From contig OU964924.1 of assembly GCA_918807975.1 (NCBI GenBank), forward strand, positions 9,870,501 through 9,934,500: DNA of 64,000 bases, written 5' to 3'. Below are positions 12,201 to 22,638 of this stretch, piece after piece. Source of the stretch: Aplidium turbinatum. Its lineage: Eukaryota > Chordata > Ascidiacea > Aplousobranchia > Polyclinidae. The position numbers were made by a program, and so were the translations under genes. Positions within the stretch are counted from its first letter, which is position 1, and the number at the start of each line of letters is the position of its first letter. Below the pieces are notes generated by a model, which had not been told where the DNA came from, ran no database searches, and saw only the letters and a list, made by a program, of their open reading frames with translations.

Positions 12201-15200
12201 AAGTTCATTCAGTTCCAAGTTCAACGTTTTTTCTACGTGTAGTATCAACGAGTTGGAGAGAAATGGTAGTTTTTAAAGCTGCATCATAGACTTCCTTCTT
12301 CACTGCGTAAGTTGAAATCAGAAACCATGTGCTGTCGTTTTAGCTACTATGAAATGATAGAAACTGTGTATTTCCTTCCTGTAGTTCGTATGGGTGTGGG
12401 TGGAATTATCAACGCATGGGTGATACTTCGTTCAATAGAAGTCGCTTGTGTTGAATGTCACAACATAAATGACTATTTAGCAATAGGATATTTTTTTATT
12501 CGGTATTCATTCATGCCAAAAAAATGTCTTTATTTAATGTTTTATCATGTTGCAGAAAATAGGTTTTATGACCATTGACCATAGATAACGCTTCAGCACA
12601 AGTGCCTACAGTTAGTGCAATTTTTGTGTAGTAACAATGGGACAAAACATAAAAGTATCTCAAAATCAATCAAAAATATGCGCAAAGGCTATATTAACCA
12701 ATTATATTCGCTGACCAGAAATATATACTTACGACTTTTTTATCAAAGTATCAAGCCTCCCAGGTCAAACGCCAGTCAAATTTGAGAGTTCGCAAAGTCT
12801 GTGTGTACAGTATAGACCTGGATGGTTTTCATACAAAGAAAGAACTGTGAAAACCTTGTTTTCTTACTTCAGGCTTTGCATCTACTAAATCGGTTAATCT
12901 ATTCCTTACTAAACGACCCCTTTTGAAAAAAACATGTTCTTTGATAGTAGTGTAGGAAAAATATAACTGTATCACCAAATTCTTTTTGCAAGAATTCTTA
13001 CTTGACTGACGTTGATTTTTCATACTGCTAATGGCTTCCATCAAGTGTTTACCACATTGGTTTTATGCGTGTCAATAAAGCAATATTTTTTTAGGTACCT
13101 TCACCCTTTTTTCGTCTCCTAAGTTATTCAGCCTCGTTATTTTTCACCTGGTACTTAAATGATATGAAACTCATTATTTAGTTTTTCTTGTTTGTGATTT
13201 AGTGGCTCCACGGGACAGCGGCCAGCCGGAAATCCTCCAGCAGTCTCCAATCCACCTGCACCATCTTACAGTTCTCCTCCCAAACCATCCACTTACACGC
13301 CATCAACCGCTCCTACAGTATGTTCCAACCATAAATGCTGCTTTTCTAAAACGTACTATTTTAACATCAAACTTCTTGTCTTATTATGAGCACAAATGTC
13401 TTCGTGACATTTGTTGCTTTGCAGCACAGCGGTTTTCATCGGTCTATACTAAACCTCAGATGAGGCATTGGTACAGTGGTACGGTATAGAGAAAGTATTG
13501 AGAAAAAGTACAATAAGTAATTTTAACTTCGGTATAGCCATGGCTGCGACAACAGTCGAAACAATTCATCCAACCATAGCCCTAGCCCACTGAGTTTTTT
13601 ACTACTGAAGTAGGCCCAACAGTTGTTGTTTTTGTACTTAGGGAACGATCGCAGGGTCGTGAGATACATGAAATCAAGCATTGGATGGGGCTTTTGCTTC
13701 ATCTTTTATCCATTGTTGTCAGTGCAACACAAAATTTAATTCTTTGTCAATGTTCGAGCAGCCCAAGACATGGCAACCAAGCAAACCAACCCCGGTTTCA
13801 GCACCCACTTCTTACGTCAGCAACAATGATTTCTTACCTCCTCCCCCTACAGACATGCTGCAGCAGGTGTGATTATTAGTTTTTATCAGTAGACTACTAA
13901 GTGCAACATTTGTAAACGAAAGTGTAAACATTTCTAAATGAAAATCTACTATTTTTTCATTTACCGTACAATGTAAATCACTTAGATGTAAAAATTTGGT
14001 TATATATATTAGGATGTTCCTTCAGTCTTAGTGCCAGTATTATTCCTCCTTGGTGACTGAACTACGCTTTGAGGTTGATCATACAAATAAAGCAAGCTTG
14101 CAATTGATATGTTTTAAAGATTGTTGAAAAGTTTGGGTGTCACTCAGTAGCCTAATGTCTTCTTTTCTAGCAGTAGATGCAACTCTCACTTAATGAATGC
14201 AAAAGTAAAAGTAGATATCTATAATAGATAACATGATAAAACAATTAAACAAAGTAGCCTATCTAGTCTTATTGCTTCATTGTCGTTTCTCGCACCATGA
14301 CAATGTGCATTGTACGTTATTCGGCATTCGCTCTGAGGATGAGCATTATCATGGTGCGCGAAACGTCAGTGAAGTAATCAAACAACTCCTATGTATCCAC
14401 TTTTACCTTCGCATTAATTAGATCAGTGATTCTCAAGCTGTGTGCCGCGAATCTTTTTGAAATTTTGGAAAAGAACTGTATAAATATTTAAAATAAGCCA
14501 TTCAGACAAGCATGCGACTTAAAAGCGCTTTAACTCCTTCAATAGATGATAAATAAGCACATGTGACGATGAAACCAATTATGGCATTGCCGATACAGCA
14601 GGGTAATTGCCACGTCACTATTGGGCTGCTATGTTAGCTATTGCTATTGCTAACATTACTTCCCACCATTTGGAAGCAATGAATCAAGCAATCTTTCTGC
14701 AGAAAAAGAACAGCTCATTGATTTCCGAAACGACCCGTTTTTCAAACGCTGTTTCCACAAAAAAAAACTTGGATGCGTTTTGGCTGTCTGCTTCCAAATC
14801 CTATTTCGTGATCTGTGCAAAAGCAATCAAAATTATATTGCCATTTGCATCTTCATGGCTACTGTATGTGAACATGGCTTTTCTGTTTTGACTGAAATTA
14901 AAAGCTGTAAACGAGAGAGACTGCTTGGAATTGACGATGAAATTCGGGTATATGTTTGTCAACAATGCAACCTCGTTTCAGTCGAAGCTTATATTGGTAT
15001 AAACAAGCACATCTATCGCATTGACAGGTGAAAATAATCTTTTTTAAAGTGCAACTTTTCTTCTTTTGTAAGTGTGCCGCGTGCGTTTTATATTTTTTTC
15101 TAATGTGCCACAAGCTGAAAAAGTTTGAGAACCACTGAATTAGATGAACGTTTCAATGACTGCTAGAAAAGATTTACATTAAAAAGGCCAGAGCAGTACT

Positions 15201-18200
15201 TTATAGTAGTGGTTGTATAGGGTAGTTTAGGCCTATGCATCGAAGCAGTGTAAATACAAAATATATGGTTTCTTAAAACTACAGTGTCATAAGAATCATT
15301 TTATAACATGTTATTAATGTTTATAAATGTGTCATGCCAGAGTAATTCAAAACCACCACAAGATGATTTCCCGGCCCCACCACCAGCTGTGACAGTTCCT
15401 GTGACCACGCAACAAGCAAGTGGAACAGAGGAACTTATTTGTGAAGGCTGCAAGCAAAATATCAAGTATTTGTTTCAACTGTTTGCGCCTTGTAAAACAA
15501 TTTATCTTTTGAAATCGATTCTTTCTTTTTATTATTATTAGTCTGACATACGCTTGCGATATTTGATTTTAAAACTTGGGCACATTTTTGATTTAATGTG
15601 AATGTGCACATTGTGCTGTAGATGATGTTCAAGCTCTTATTGTGAATTGATTTTATTTGTTTCCTTGAAATAATGTAAAAAATACCCCGTCTTGTCAGGG
15701 GTCCTTACTTGACTGCACAAGGAAAAAACTGGCACCCTGAGGAGTTTGTATGTGCCTCACCCAACTGCAGGCGCTCCTTGCAAAACTGCGGTTTCATCGA
15801 AGAAAATGGCAAACGTTACTGCTCTGATTGCTATGAGAAGCATTTCGCTCATACTTGTGGAAAATGCTCTAAAAAAATAGTTGGAGTAAGTTTAATTATT
15901 CTAATTAGTTGGCAAGCTACTTGTATAATGTATATGACTGCACCCTAGCCCCGAACAATCAAGACTAATCTGCTTTGCACATGTTTTATAGTACAAAGTT
16001 TAAGACTTTTTCTCTGGTTTATTTCAGATTCATACTGAACCATCTGACCATTTATTTTTATTTGATAAAAGCAGGGCTCAATTTGCATTATTTGGGTAGT
16101 TGGTGAAACATTTGTGGTCTGCTAATGTTCGATGTGTTACAGCCCTCTATGACAGTGTGTAAACCAATAATAAAACACTGTTAAAATGGATGAAACATTT
16201 GCATTAGACGATGCCTGCTTAATTTGTGGTTTGTGTCACCAAGGCATGCACTAATGCACAATCACACATGCACTTTTGTTTGCCATCCTACAATGCCAAG
16301 TTTGTGCAAACGGACAATGAGCCAAAAAAGGTAGATGAAAACATGATAAAATTTACAGTTACAGTAATTGTTTTCAATGGTGCGACTAGACTTTTGTAGC
16401 ATGGGGGCCAACTTTGCTGAAGCGGTACACTAACCACACTTTGCATAGAACCACACATTTGACGCAAAATATTACAAAGCGGATCAGGTGCTTTTTAGCT
16501 TTCTGGGGAGAGTTGGTTCTCACTCTTACATACATCGCTACTTGTAAAGTACCATCAATGTGATTCATGAGTGGTACTGCCCTAATAGGATAGAAACTTG
16601 CGGTTACTGTATAATACAAGTGCACAAGGTTGAGTTTGTTCCCACAGTACGATAGTAGGCTTTCATATGGTCATACCGCATCGTGATTAGACTTGGTGCA
16701 TCACGCAAATCTCAAGTGTCCTAAACCGGAAGCTTATTACTTTCCGTCATATCATGAAACCCATCAATGCGGATGTGGTCGTAACAGATGTGATTGCTAA
16801 ATGGAAAACTATAAAATCCCCAATACGGATGGTTAGGTGTTGTCTGTCAACAAGCGTTAGTATTACAAAACAAAAAGTGTCCACACCAGGAATGAAAAGG
16901 CTTTTTATTTCAGCTGAATAGACATTGATTTTTAATTTTTGTTGAGTTTTTGTAAAAATAAAAACACACACACACATGGAGTTATTTATTGTCGTGTCCA
17001 AGACCGTGGTTGAAGATTTAGATTTAATGGAACAGAAGGCAAGGAAGCAAATCTTCATGTTCACCATCAGACATTTTACGTGTCCTGCCAAAGACACAGC
17101 CAAATGCTTTTGAGCGGTGTCGAACCGGCGCCCTCCGAGTGTTGTACCAAGGCTCTCACCGCTCGGCTATGTAGCTGGCCTTATTATTATAAATCGTTAA
17201 TAAAAATTTCCCAAGTACAATTTTTTGATGACACATAAGTTATGTTACCTGTAAATTCGTTTTAGCGTTAATAGTGATACCTTCAACTAGTCAAACTTTT
17301 CCTTGCTAATTTAACGTTGATTAATGTCGACTTAATGTAGACAGGGTTGAATATTGTTAGAAATAAACGTTCACAGACATGGAGGCTGGCAGTCCATCGA
17401 CAGAGAATCCATTCTTTATCGCTGTGGACTTTTCTTTACATTCCGCTAGCTATTGAAAAGAAGTGACGTAATTTACGTCGTTTCATACTAAGACGTTTCA
17501 TGACAAAATTTCCGGTTTTATCTTCGGGTTATAGAAGCTTCTTGTACTAACAAGGACAAGCAAGTGAAAGGATAGCTCGACCTGTCACACGTTCTGGGAA
17601 GCTTTTCAAACATTTTCTCATTTTACTAAAAGTAATTTTTAAAACTAACATTCTAATGAGCTAGTCTCATTAATAAAAAAATGAACTTAATCTGTAACAT
17701 TGACAGGCAGGCAATTTAACTTCTACTTTAGCTATCGACCCAATGGTTTTATTACCAAGCACGAGAAATTAATACAGCTTACTGGTGCTGTTTCAGCAAG
17801 TCATGCACGCTCTGAATAAAACCTGGCACGTGGAATGTTTTGTGTGTTCTGAATGCGGGCAGTCCTTCCAAGACGGTGTTTTTCAGTTGGACAATGACAA
17901 GCCATATTGCGTAGCAGGTAAGTTTGTTATGAATCTTCAATGCTATCACAAACGAAGTTTCAATTAAAGGACTGTAGTCAAGTTACCACTGTGTCATCGT
18001 TCTTTTATGGATTTGTATAAAAATTGATTTACAGGTTTTAATTGCCCATGTTATGCATTTGGGCATGTTGGTATTAACAACGAAACGACCTCTAAATCAC
18101 AGCCATTGACTCAGATGCACTCTTCACATTAGAATGACAAACCTGTCCATGCCAAAGCAAATGGTTGCAACAGTGTGGCAGTAGGTTTTGCTCCAATATC

Positions 18201-21200
18201 TTGCAAACAAAAGAAACGATTGGCCTACTGCTTTCAAAACTTTTTATGCTAACTGCACAGATATGAATATGAAACACTGATCTTGTTTTAGTGGTAGAAA
18301 CAAAGCAAATTACGCGATATTTGAAATGGGTGTTTGCAGAGTCTACATTTGACACTTTTTAGGGATAGTATAGTCGACTATAGGGGGAGACTGGGGTAAA
18401 GTGTGCAATGGGGTAAGATGAGCAACCCCTGTTTTTGGAAAAACGAGTCGGCGGAATTTTTTTATTTTTATTCTGGATGTATCACTCATAATGCCACTTC
18501 ATTCAATGTATTTGTTATGTCCACTGAGAATTGCATTTTACAATGGCACGCAATTATATCAGATTATATTGCTTATGTCGAAAATTCAAAATGTTTATTT
18601 TTTTGCCAAAAACTGAATAACTTTATTGTTACACTATGTAAATCAAATCTGTTTTTTTGTATTGGTAAGCATAAAGTGTGAGGATATTCAATAAAACGTT
18701 CAGGTTGGTTAGTCTTGTAGTTTTTTTAAATATTTGTAATTTTGTCACAAAAATCAGGATGGGGTAAAGTGTGCAATGCTAGTTGAAGTACTGTCTGTTG
18801 GAGCAGTTGCTCAACTTACCCCAAAAGAAATAGCCTTAGCTTATTTAATGTTTGAACTGTTGAATTTGTGTCTTTTTAGGTTCGTATTGGATAAAAAAAA
18901 CAGTGTTGTGAAGCATAATGCCTCGCAATTATACAAACAAACTGACAGGGGAATGCTTCAACTTAATCGAATTGCTCAACTTACCCCAGGTCATTGCTCA
19001 ATTTACCCCATACAATTTATGCCGGGGTAAGTTGAGCAACACGCGAATAAGTATCAATATAAAAAAATATAAAAATCGCAAGGTGATAAAACTCAATCTA
19101 AAATGTAGCTGATTCACTAGTGCTTTAAGTTCACCCAATTAAAATTTTCCAAAGCAAACCGTTCTTTTGTAAAAGTGACTTAAGCAAAAAGGTGCTCATC
19201 TTACCCCACCCTCTCCATTTGTGAGCTCATGGAAGGTTCAAATTTGTCGTTTTATTTATGAGATCTATGAGCTTGTATTTTCAGTTAATAGAACCTATTT
19301 TCGCATGCGTATTTGCAAGCAATTTTATTTCAGTGCAATGAAACCTTTCTATTGTTCGGTTGACAATTTTTCTCAGGAAGTTTACATCGGACACTTTATG
19401 CTCGCAAGGAATTTTGGCTACCATGCTGACGTAGGTTTGATGACCAAAGTCGACAAGATAAAGTCTCCGATTGCTGCTCTTCACTATTCCCTCTCTTAGG
19501 TGTCGCTTAATATATTCTTGGGCTTGATGTCAGCTGTCCCACTGCTCTATCAAAGTTGATTGATTGGTTAACTATTTATCCTCGGACTTCAAAAGCGTTT
19601 TTAGAGTTTAATCTCGGAAGTTTCGCAATGGCTCAGTATAGAGGCTTTAAATTAATAATGCAGGCCGGAAACTGAAATTGATAGTTACGTTTTCGTTTGT
19701 TGAAGTGGTTTTGCTTGTGAATTTCATCCGCTAAGCGGCGCTGAATGGAGAATAGTCCTTAAAATGCGTTACTCATACGGACACCTCGTGAGCAGAGCCA
19801 GCACCGCCTGATCTTGAGGTTTTTTCGTGCAGTCGGGCGCTTATCTAACTGACTTATCGGGCAATGACTATTCAACCAGCATTGCTCGATCCTTCCGTTT
19901 TGTGTTCGTTTGAAGTTTTTGAAGAGCATGTAACTCCGATAGTAGCCTTTCACTACAAATTTTTGTTATTTCCAATGCAGGCCGTTATAAGCTATTTACT
20001 TTACTCCCTTATGATAAAAGAAATTTTAGTTTATTTTTTTTTTCAAACTTAGACCCCTGATGTCATCATATCTGGCATAACCTAAACCATAATAAGTTTT
20101 CCCAAAGTTTACTGTGCTTGGCAAAATAAGCAAACGTGAAGCCTACCTCTAGCGTTAGGAAACACTCAAATCACTTGCAATAAAGAAAAAAATTAAAAAG
20201 CGTTTCTATGAAAAAACGCGATTGATGCAAAGCTTTGTTCGGCTGCCTCAACCAAATAATACTACTATGTTATCAACGACACTTATGCTTAAATGAACTT
20301 GTAATTTTTAGATTACAAGAAGAAGTTTGGTTCCGTATGCAAAGCGTGCAATCGTCCCATAGAGGCTGGAGACCACTACGTTGAAGCTATCAAAGCACAA
20401 TGGCACGACAAGTGCTTTTCTTGCTCGGTAAGCCGTGGAAATTTCTACTACTGTTAAGTGTTAAGATGTTATATTTTGTATTTCTTTAAATCTAATCCGC
20501 TGATTGATCTTCGCTGTCAACAAATGCATCACAAAGAAGTGGAAGTGAACGTCGTCGTCGTCGTTCGTATGAAGCAGAAAGTTTGTGATCAGCCGAATGG
20601 AAGGACTTGGAGCCAACTTTTCGTCAGATCGTCAATTGTGCGGAGGCCTGTTATTCCATTGGGAGGGGAATAGATGGGACACCCAAAGATGATGTGGTTA
20701 GCTGTTTGCTCCGTCGCACCGCACTGACAAGCAGCAGAGTCCCTTATGCCCCAGCGTGTCAAGCAAGCATTGAAGCGGCCAACTCCCGTTCTTATTCGGT
20801 TCAGTGTCACCCACTCCCTTCTCTGAAGTTCAGAACCAAGTGGGAGTGAAGAGGCAGGAGAGAAGTGAACGTGTGATGTCGTCATCAAAAGTTTGTCTTT
20901 CTCCTGTAGGCTGTTAGAGAATCTGCGTTTTGTTTTGTGCTCGATGGTCTGTTCTTTAAGCATTTTTCGGTCTGTGCTTGGAGACTGAGAGCAGCCAAAG
21001 TAGGCCAACGCGCATGCTCAGACTTGTTCCATCCATTAGGTGCTTGTAAATGGAGAGCAATCGTTAAAATCCGTTGCTTAAGCGCATACCCCTATAGCCG
21101 AACCAGCGCCGTTGATCTAGCGGTTTCTTGGTGCACAAAGTCGGCCGTTTAAAACCAACTCAGCTATTGTTATAGCTTATACCTACTATATAGGCTACAC

Positions 21201-21368
21201 CGACTTCTTTGTTATCAGAGTCCCTTTACAAAGCTTTATTCCTCCTATAGCCTATTATGTTCATGTTATTTTCAGGTGTGCCATTGCGACTTGAAGAATG
21301 TTGGATTTTTTTCTGTCAACGACAAACCAGTCTGCAGCAACCACAGGAATGCTGGCCTGGTGGCATAG
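9138..21368 (+). CDS. PDLIM7/LDB3-like: Enigma/ZASP-family PDZ-LIM protein, nine coding exons
   Basis: Coding exons are 9138-9230, 11485-11636, 13203-13317, 13723-13866, 15341-15465, 15699-15885, 17797-17917, 20312-20427 and 21276-21368; all joins keep phase and give 381 residues. Residues 1-84 are a PDZ domain with the carboxylate-binding GFRL loop in PWGFRLVGG. Residues 124-131 (KFNSLSMF) resemble the ZM motif that binds alpha-actinin rods. A Pro/Ser-rich linker follows, then three LIM domains: LIM1 C202/C205/H222/C228/C233/C251/C254, LIM2 C263/C266/H283/C286/C289/C292/C310/D313, LIM3 C322/C325/H344/C347/C350/C353/C371/H374. One PDZ plus three C-terminal LIMs defines the Enigma group (PDLIM5, PDLIM7, LDB3/ZASP), scaffolds that tie alpha-actinin and kinases to Z-discs and stress fibres. 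The LIM1 spacing C-x4-C followed by RR resembles insect Zasp52 as I recall it. Which vertebrate paralogue is closest cannot be decided, and alternative exons may exist in the long introns. Confidence 0.93.
9661..9697 (-). ncRNA. Hammerhead-like relic
   Basis: The minus strand reads CTTGATG, AAAG, an 8-base loop, CTTT, then CAAAGC in place of CGAAAC. The order matches a hammerhead core with stem II AAAG/CTTT. More degenerate than the other candidates. Confidence 0.22.
9905..10165 (-). repeat. Dispersed repeat R1, copy 1
   Basis: On the minus strand this stretch shares blocks with 19575-19860, 21035-21165, 24655-24770 and 50905-51930: ATCCTCAGACT, a block near TTGTTGAAGTG, GAATRGAGAGCAAT and CCTATAGAGCCGAACCAGC. 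About 300 bases long and non-coding, it behaves like a SINE. Confidence 0.55.
10243..10421. mobile_element. pogo/Tc1-mariner-type MITE, 179 bp
   Basis: Ends CAGTAGAATTCGCC and GGCGAATTCTACTG are inverted, flanked by TA on both sides. The interior repeats the TAGTGACA motif. Non-coding. The TA duplication and CAGT start fit pogo/Tigger-like MITEs. Confidence 0.85.
10974..11075. mobile_element. hAT-like terminal fragment
   Basis: CCAAGGGTCTCAAATTCAAA, followed by GAGGGCCGC, resembles the hAT end consensus starting CAGGGGTCTCAAACTC. The opposite end was not found before exon 2. Confidence 0.35.
11485..11636 (+). CDS. PDLIM7/LDB3-like: PDZ-LIM gene, coding exon 2
   Basis: Codes residues 32-81 plus two bases. 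It begins after CTCCTTAG with VTPGGKADLAGLKPGD and contains the HLEAQNRVK segment diagnostic of the ALP/Enigma PDZ. The donor is AAAG|GTACGG in phase 2. Confidence 0.93.
11637..13202 (+). other. PDZ-LIM intron 2, no element recognised
   Basis: AT-rich intronic sequence. Short open frames, including one at 12312-12578, show no recognisable domain and no coding signature. Confidence 0.6.
13203..13317 (+). CDS. PDLIM7/LDB3-like: PDZ-LIM gene, coding exon 3 (Pro/Ser linker)
   Basis: Codes residues 82-120. A pyrimidine-rich tract ends in TTTAG before the exon. The product is low-complexity Pro/Ser/Thr sequence, as expected for the linker of this family. It ends ACA|GTATGT in phase 0. Confidence 0.82.
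13723..13866 (+). CDS. PDLIM7/LDB3-like: PDZ-LIM gene, coding exon 4 (ZM-like motif)
   Basis: Codes residues 121-168. I place the acceptor at TTGTTGTCAG (ending 13722) because it follows a strong pyrimidine tract and keeps the frame open. This choice adds 13 residues including KFNSLSMF, similar to the ZM motif core (roughly QYNSPxxLYS). A weaker in-frame CAG at 13759-13761 would remove the motif. The donor is CAG|GTGTGA. Confidence 0.75.
14284..14365. repeat. Imperfect 22-bp inverted repeat with hammerhead-like core
   Basis: 14284-14305 and 14344-14365 are inverted copies with two mismatches (CGCACCATGA versus TCATGGTGCG). The right half contains CTGAGGATGA followed by GCGAAACG, again resembling a hammerhead core. 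It lies in PDZ-LIM intron 4. Confidence 0.5.
14424..15137 (+). mobile_element. hAT (Charlie/Buster-like) remnant, 714 bp, 8-bp TSD
   Basis: Starts CAGTGATTCTCAAGCT and ends AGTTTGAGAACCACTG, with perfect AATTAGAT duplications (14416-14423 and 15138-15145). The interior reads DAFWLSASKSYFVICAKAIK, then ILPFASSWL, CEHGFSVLTEIKS and RLLGIDDEIRVYV. These are the C-terminal dimerisation part of a ZBED/Charlie-type transposase, with one frame change. The rest of the transposase is gone. Confidence 0.85.
15341..15465 (+). CDS. PDLIM7/LDB3-like: PDZ-LIM gene, coding exon 5
   Basis: Codes residues 169-209 plus two bases: the end of the Pro-rich linker and the first zinc pair of LIM1 (ICEGC). The donor ATCAA|GTATTT is in phase 2 and matches the next exon. 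Confidence 0.88.
15699..15885 (+). CDS. PDLIM7/LDB3-like: PDZ-LIM gene, coding exon 6
   Basis: Codes the bulk of LIM1 (WHPEEFVC, then C-x4-C, then YCSDCYEKHFA) and the first zinc pair of LIM2 (CGKC). Acceptor CTTGTCAG, donor GGA|GTAAGT, phase 0. Confidence 0.93.
15886..17796 (+). other. PDZ-LIM intron 6
   Basis: Intron containing a tRNA-derived SINE (16935-17185). Elsewhere no element or gene is recognised. Acceptor GTTTCAG. Confidence 0.6.
16935..17185 (-). mobile_element. tRNA-derived SINE
   Basis: On the minus strand the head carries box A TAGCCGAGCGGTGAGAG and box B GGTTCGACACC at tRNA-like spacing, followed by a non-tRNA body and a tail with TGTGTGTGTG. The head does not fold as a full tRNA with an acceptor end, so a SINE fits better than a tRNA gene. 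Confidence 0.7.
17797..17917 (+). CDS. PDLIM7/LDB3-like: PDZ-LIM gene, coding exon 7
   Basis: Codes most of LIM2, with TWHVECFVCSECG and the PYC ligand. Acceptor GTTTCAG, donor GCAG|GTAAGT in phase 1. The final zinc-ligand Asp codon is completed by the next exon. Confidence 0.93.
18383..19216. mobile_element. MITE built of GGGGTAAG-TGAGCA subrepeats
   Basis: The left end GGGGGAGACTGGGGTAA and right end (inverted: GGAGAGGGTGGGGTAAG) flank about 830 bases in which GGGGTAAAGTGTGCAATG or GTTGAGCAA-type motifs recur in both orientations near 18403, 18760, 18806, 18972, 18993, 19023 and 19196. A TA precedes the left end. Non-coding. Confidence 0.65.
19575..19860 (+). repeat. Dispersed repeat R1, copy 2
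   Basis: The longest copy of R1: TTTATCCTCGGACT, GAAGTTTCGCAATGG, AATGCAGGCC, GTTGAAGTGGTTTTGC, CTGAATGGAGAATAGTCC and CAGAGCCAGCACC in the order seen at other copies. Located in PDZ-LIM intron 7. Confidence 0.55.
20312..20427 (+). CDS. PDLIM7/LDB3-like: PDZ-LIM gene, coding exon 8
   Basis: Codes the first half of LIM3: VCKACNRPIEAGD and WHDKCFSC. Acceptor ATTTTTAG, donor TCG|GTAAGC, phase 0. The following intron holds a LINE relic and a copy of repeat R1. Confidence 0.93.
20570..21020 (-). mobile_element. LINE C-terminal fragment (same group as 1130-3205)
   Basis: The minus strand reads REWVTLNRIRTGVGRF, CLTRWGIRDSAACQCG, ATEQTANHIIFGCP and PPNGITGLRTIDDL, parallel to the C-terminus of the LINE at 1130-3205 but clearly a different subfamily. 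It is a 3' fragment in PDZ-LIM intron 8 with no RT left. Confidence 0.7.
21035..21165 (+). repeat. Dispersed repeat R1, partial copy 3
   Basis: Contains AAATGGAGAGCAATCG, CCCTATAGCCGAACCAGC and GGTGCACAAAGTCGG, matching the second half of copies 1 and 2. It abuts the LINE fragment at 20570-21020. Confidence 0.5.
21276..21368 (+). CDS. PDLIM7/LDB3-like: PDZ-LIM gene, terminal coding exon 9
   Basis: Codes the second half of LIM3 (VCHCDL, GFFSVNDKPVC, NH) and a short tail ending LVA before TAG at 21366-21368. Acceptor TATTTTCAG. The tail is as short as in other Enigma proteins. Confidence 0.93.
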   Translation: MCHCDLKNVGFFSVNDKPVCSNHRNAGLVA

Positions 21369-21587
21369 ACATCAACAAATTTATGTACATACTAGCTCTT
21401 TACTGCCGCTGGTGGTTTGCATAAGAAAACCAAGTTTGAAATCATTCCCAAGCGACAACATTGTTGCAAATTTGTATCAAGTAAAAAGATTCACAAATTT
21501 TTACCTCGATATGTAGAAGTTACATTTAATCATCGGAAATGTTGCAATCTTTTTCATTGAAACGTGGTTTCGACCTCTGTTTTCTGA

Positions 21588-21593
21588 AATAAA
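21588..21593 (+). terminator. Candidate polyadenylation signal of the PDZ-LIM gene
   Basis: AATAAA lies 220 bases after the stop codon and just before a hAT remnant at 21654. It is the first consensus signal downstream of the stop. No transcript evidence is available. Confidence 0.55.
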
Positions 21594-21653
21594 AAGTCGT
21601 CGCTTTGGCTTCCATAGACTCAATGCTTTTGCACTGTAGGTTGTCGCTTACCA

Positions 21654-22349
21654 TAGGGGCGGGCAACATACGGCCAGTGACGGGATTTTAAACTGCCCTC
21701 AGACAAGTGTCCGGTCTTACATTATAATGTGACCAGAGCACCCACTGTCTGCCGCAATCCCTCACTATTTGCTTACTACGTCAAATAATAGTGACTGTTA
21801 GTTTTTCTTTAGTTCTTTGTTTTTAGTCAAGTGACAAGCATGTGTTCCGTCATAAAAGGCTTTTCTATCTTTTTCTTTGTCTCTTGCTTGAATCTCCTTT
21901 AGTCTCAAGCTTTGCCTCAAGCACAAGCCGGAAAAAATAGATCAATTGTTTTCTCGTCAGCTCAGTCAGAATATCACAATACACTTTCCAAGACTCGAAA
22001 TTATGGCACCCCAGATGATGACAATTGAGAAGTAGGCTACACCAATATGATATCTGCACTAGACAATGAATTTGGTCGTCGCTTTGTGAACTTCCAGAAA
22101 CTTTCTGCTGAGTTTGATATCTTCTCATCACCCTTTACACCTGACTTTTAAAGGGTACCAGATGCTGTCCAGCTGGAATTGATTGATCTGCAGTGTGACT
22201 CTATCCTGAAAGAGAAATTCCAATCTGAAAGCATTCACAAATTTTATACGTCACTGAATGAGTCCACGTTTGCTAACGTGAGAAAGATGGCCACGTATCT
22301 ACTTGTTCTGTTCGGGTCTACATACATACTGGAGAATTGCCCGCCCCTG
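21654..22349 (+). mobile_element. hAT remnant (GTF2IRD2/EPM2AIP1-like transposase), 696 bp
   Basis: Ends TAGGGGCGGGCAA and TTGCCCGCCCCTG are inverted. Flanks GCTTACCA and GCTTATCT look like an 8-bp duplication with two changes. The plus strand reads DNEFGRRFVNFQKLSAEFDI, FSSPFTPDF, VQLELIDLQCDSILKEKFQ and TYLLVLFGSTYI, the C-terminal part of the hAT lineage that gave rise to vertebrate GTF2IRD2/FAM200-like genes. Stops interrupt it. Confidence 0.75.
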
Positions 22350-22638
22350 GCTTATCTGATACCCGCTCTTTGCTTAAACACGCAGTGGCTATTCCGTTTC
22401 TGCTTGAACGCACGTTTATATTTAAACAAGGTCACACCCCATTTTGAAAAGTTTTAAATACTGGTACATGAATGTATTATTTTGTTTTATGCAAAGGGCT
22501 GGAGTAGAATCGTTTGGTCGATCAGCCCAATTCCATTCACATTGAATCAGAATCCACTTGTCATGATATTGCGGAATTTTTATCCTTTTCGTGTAGGCCT
22601 ATTACTGTAAACTCACGCAAATAGATATTCTAGCTTTA

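Noticed and set aside
12312-12578. 88-codon open frame in PDZ-LIM intron 2
   Set aside because: No domain, no supporting splice sites and composition typical of AT-rich intron.
13759-13761. Alternative acceptor (CAG) for PDZ-LIM exon 4
   Set aside because: It lacks the strong pyrimidine tract present before 13722 and would drop the ZM-like motif; kept only as a possible minor isoform.
16935-17185. tRNA gene on the minus strand
   Set aside because: A and B boxes are present but the acceptor stem does not pair and a non-tRNA body with a TG-rich tail follows, as in a SINE. The same reasoning excludes 24258, 28640 and 50028.
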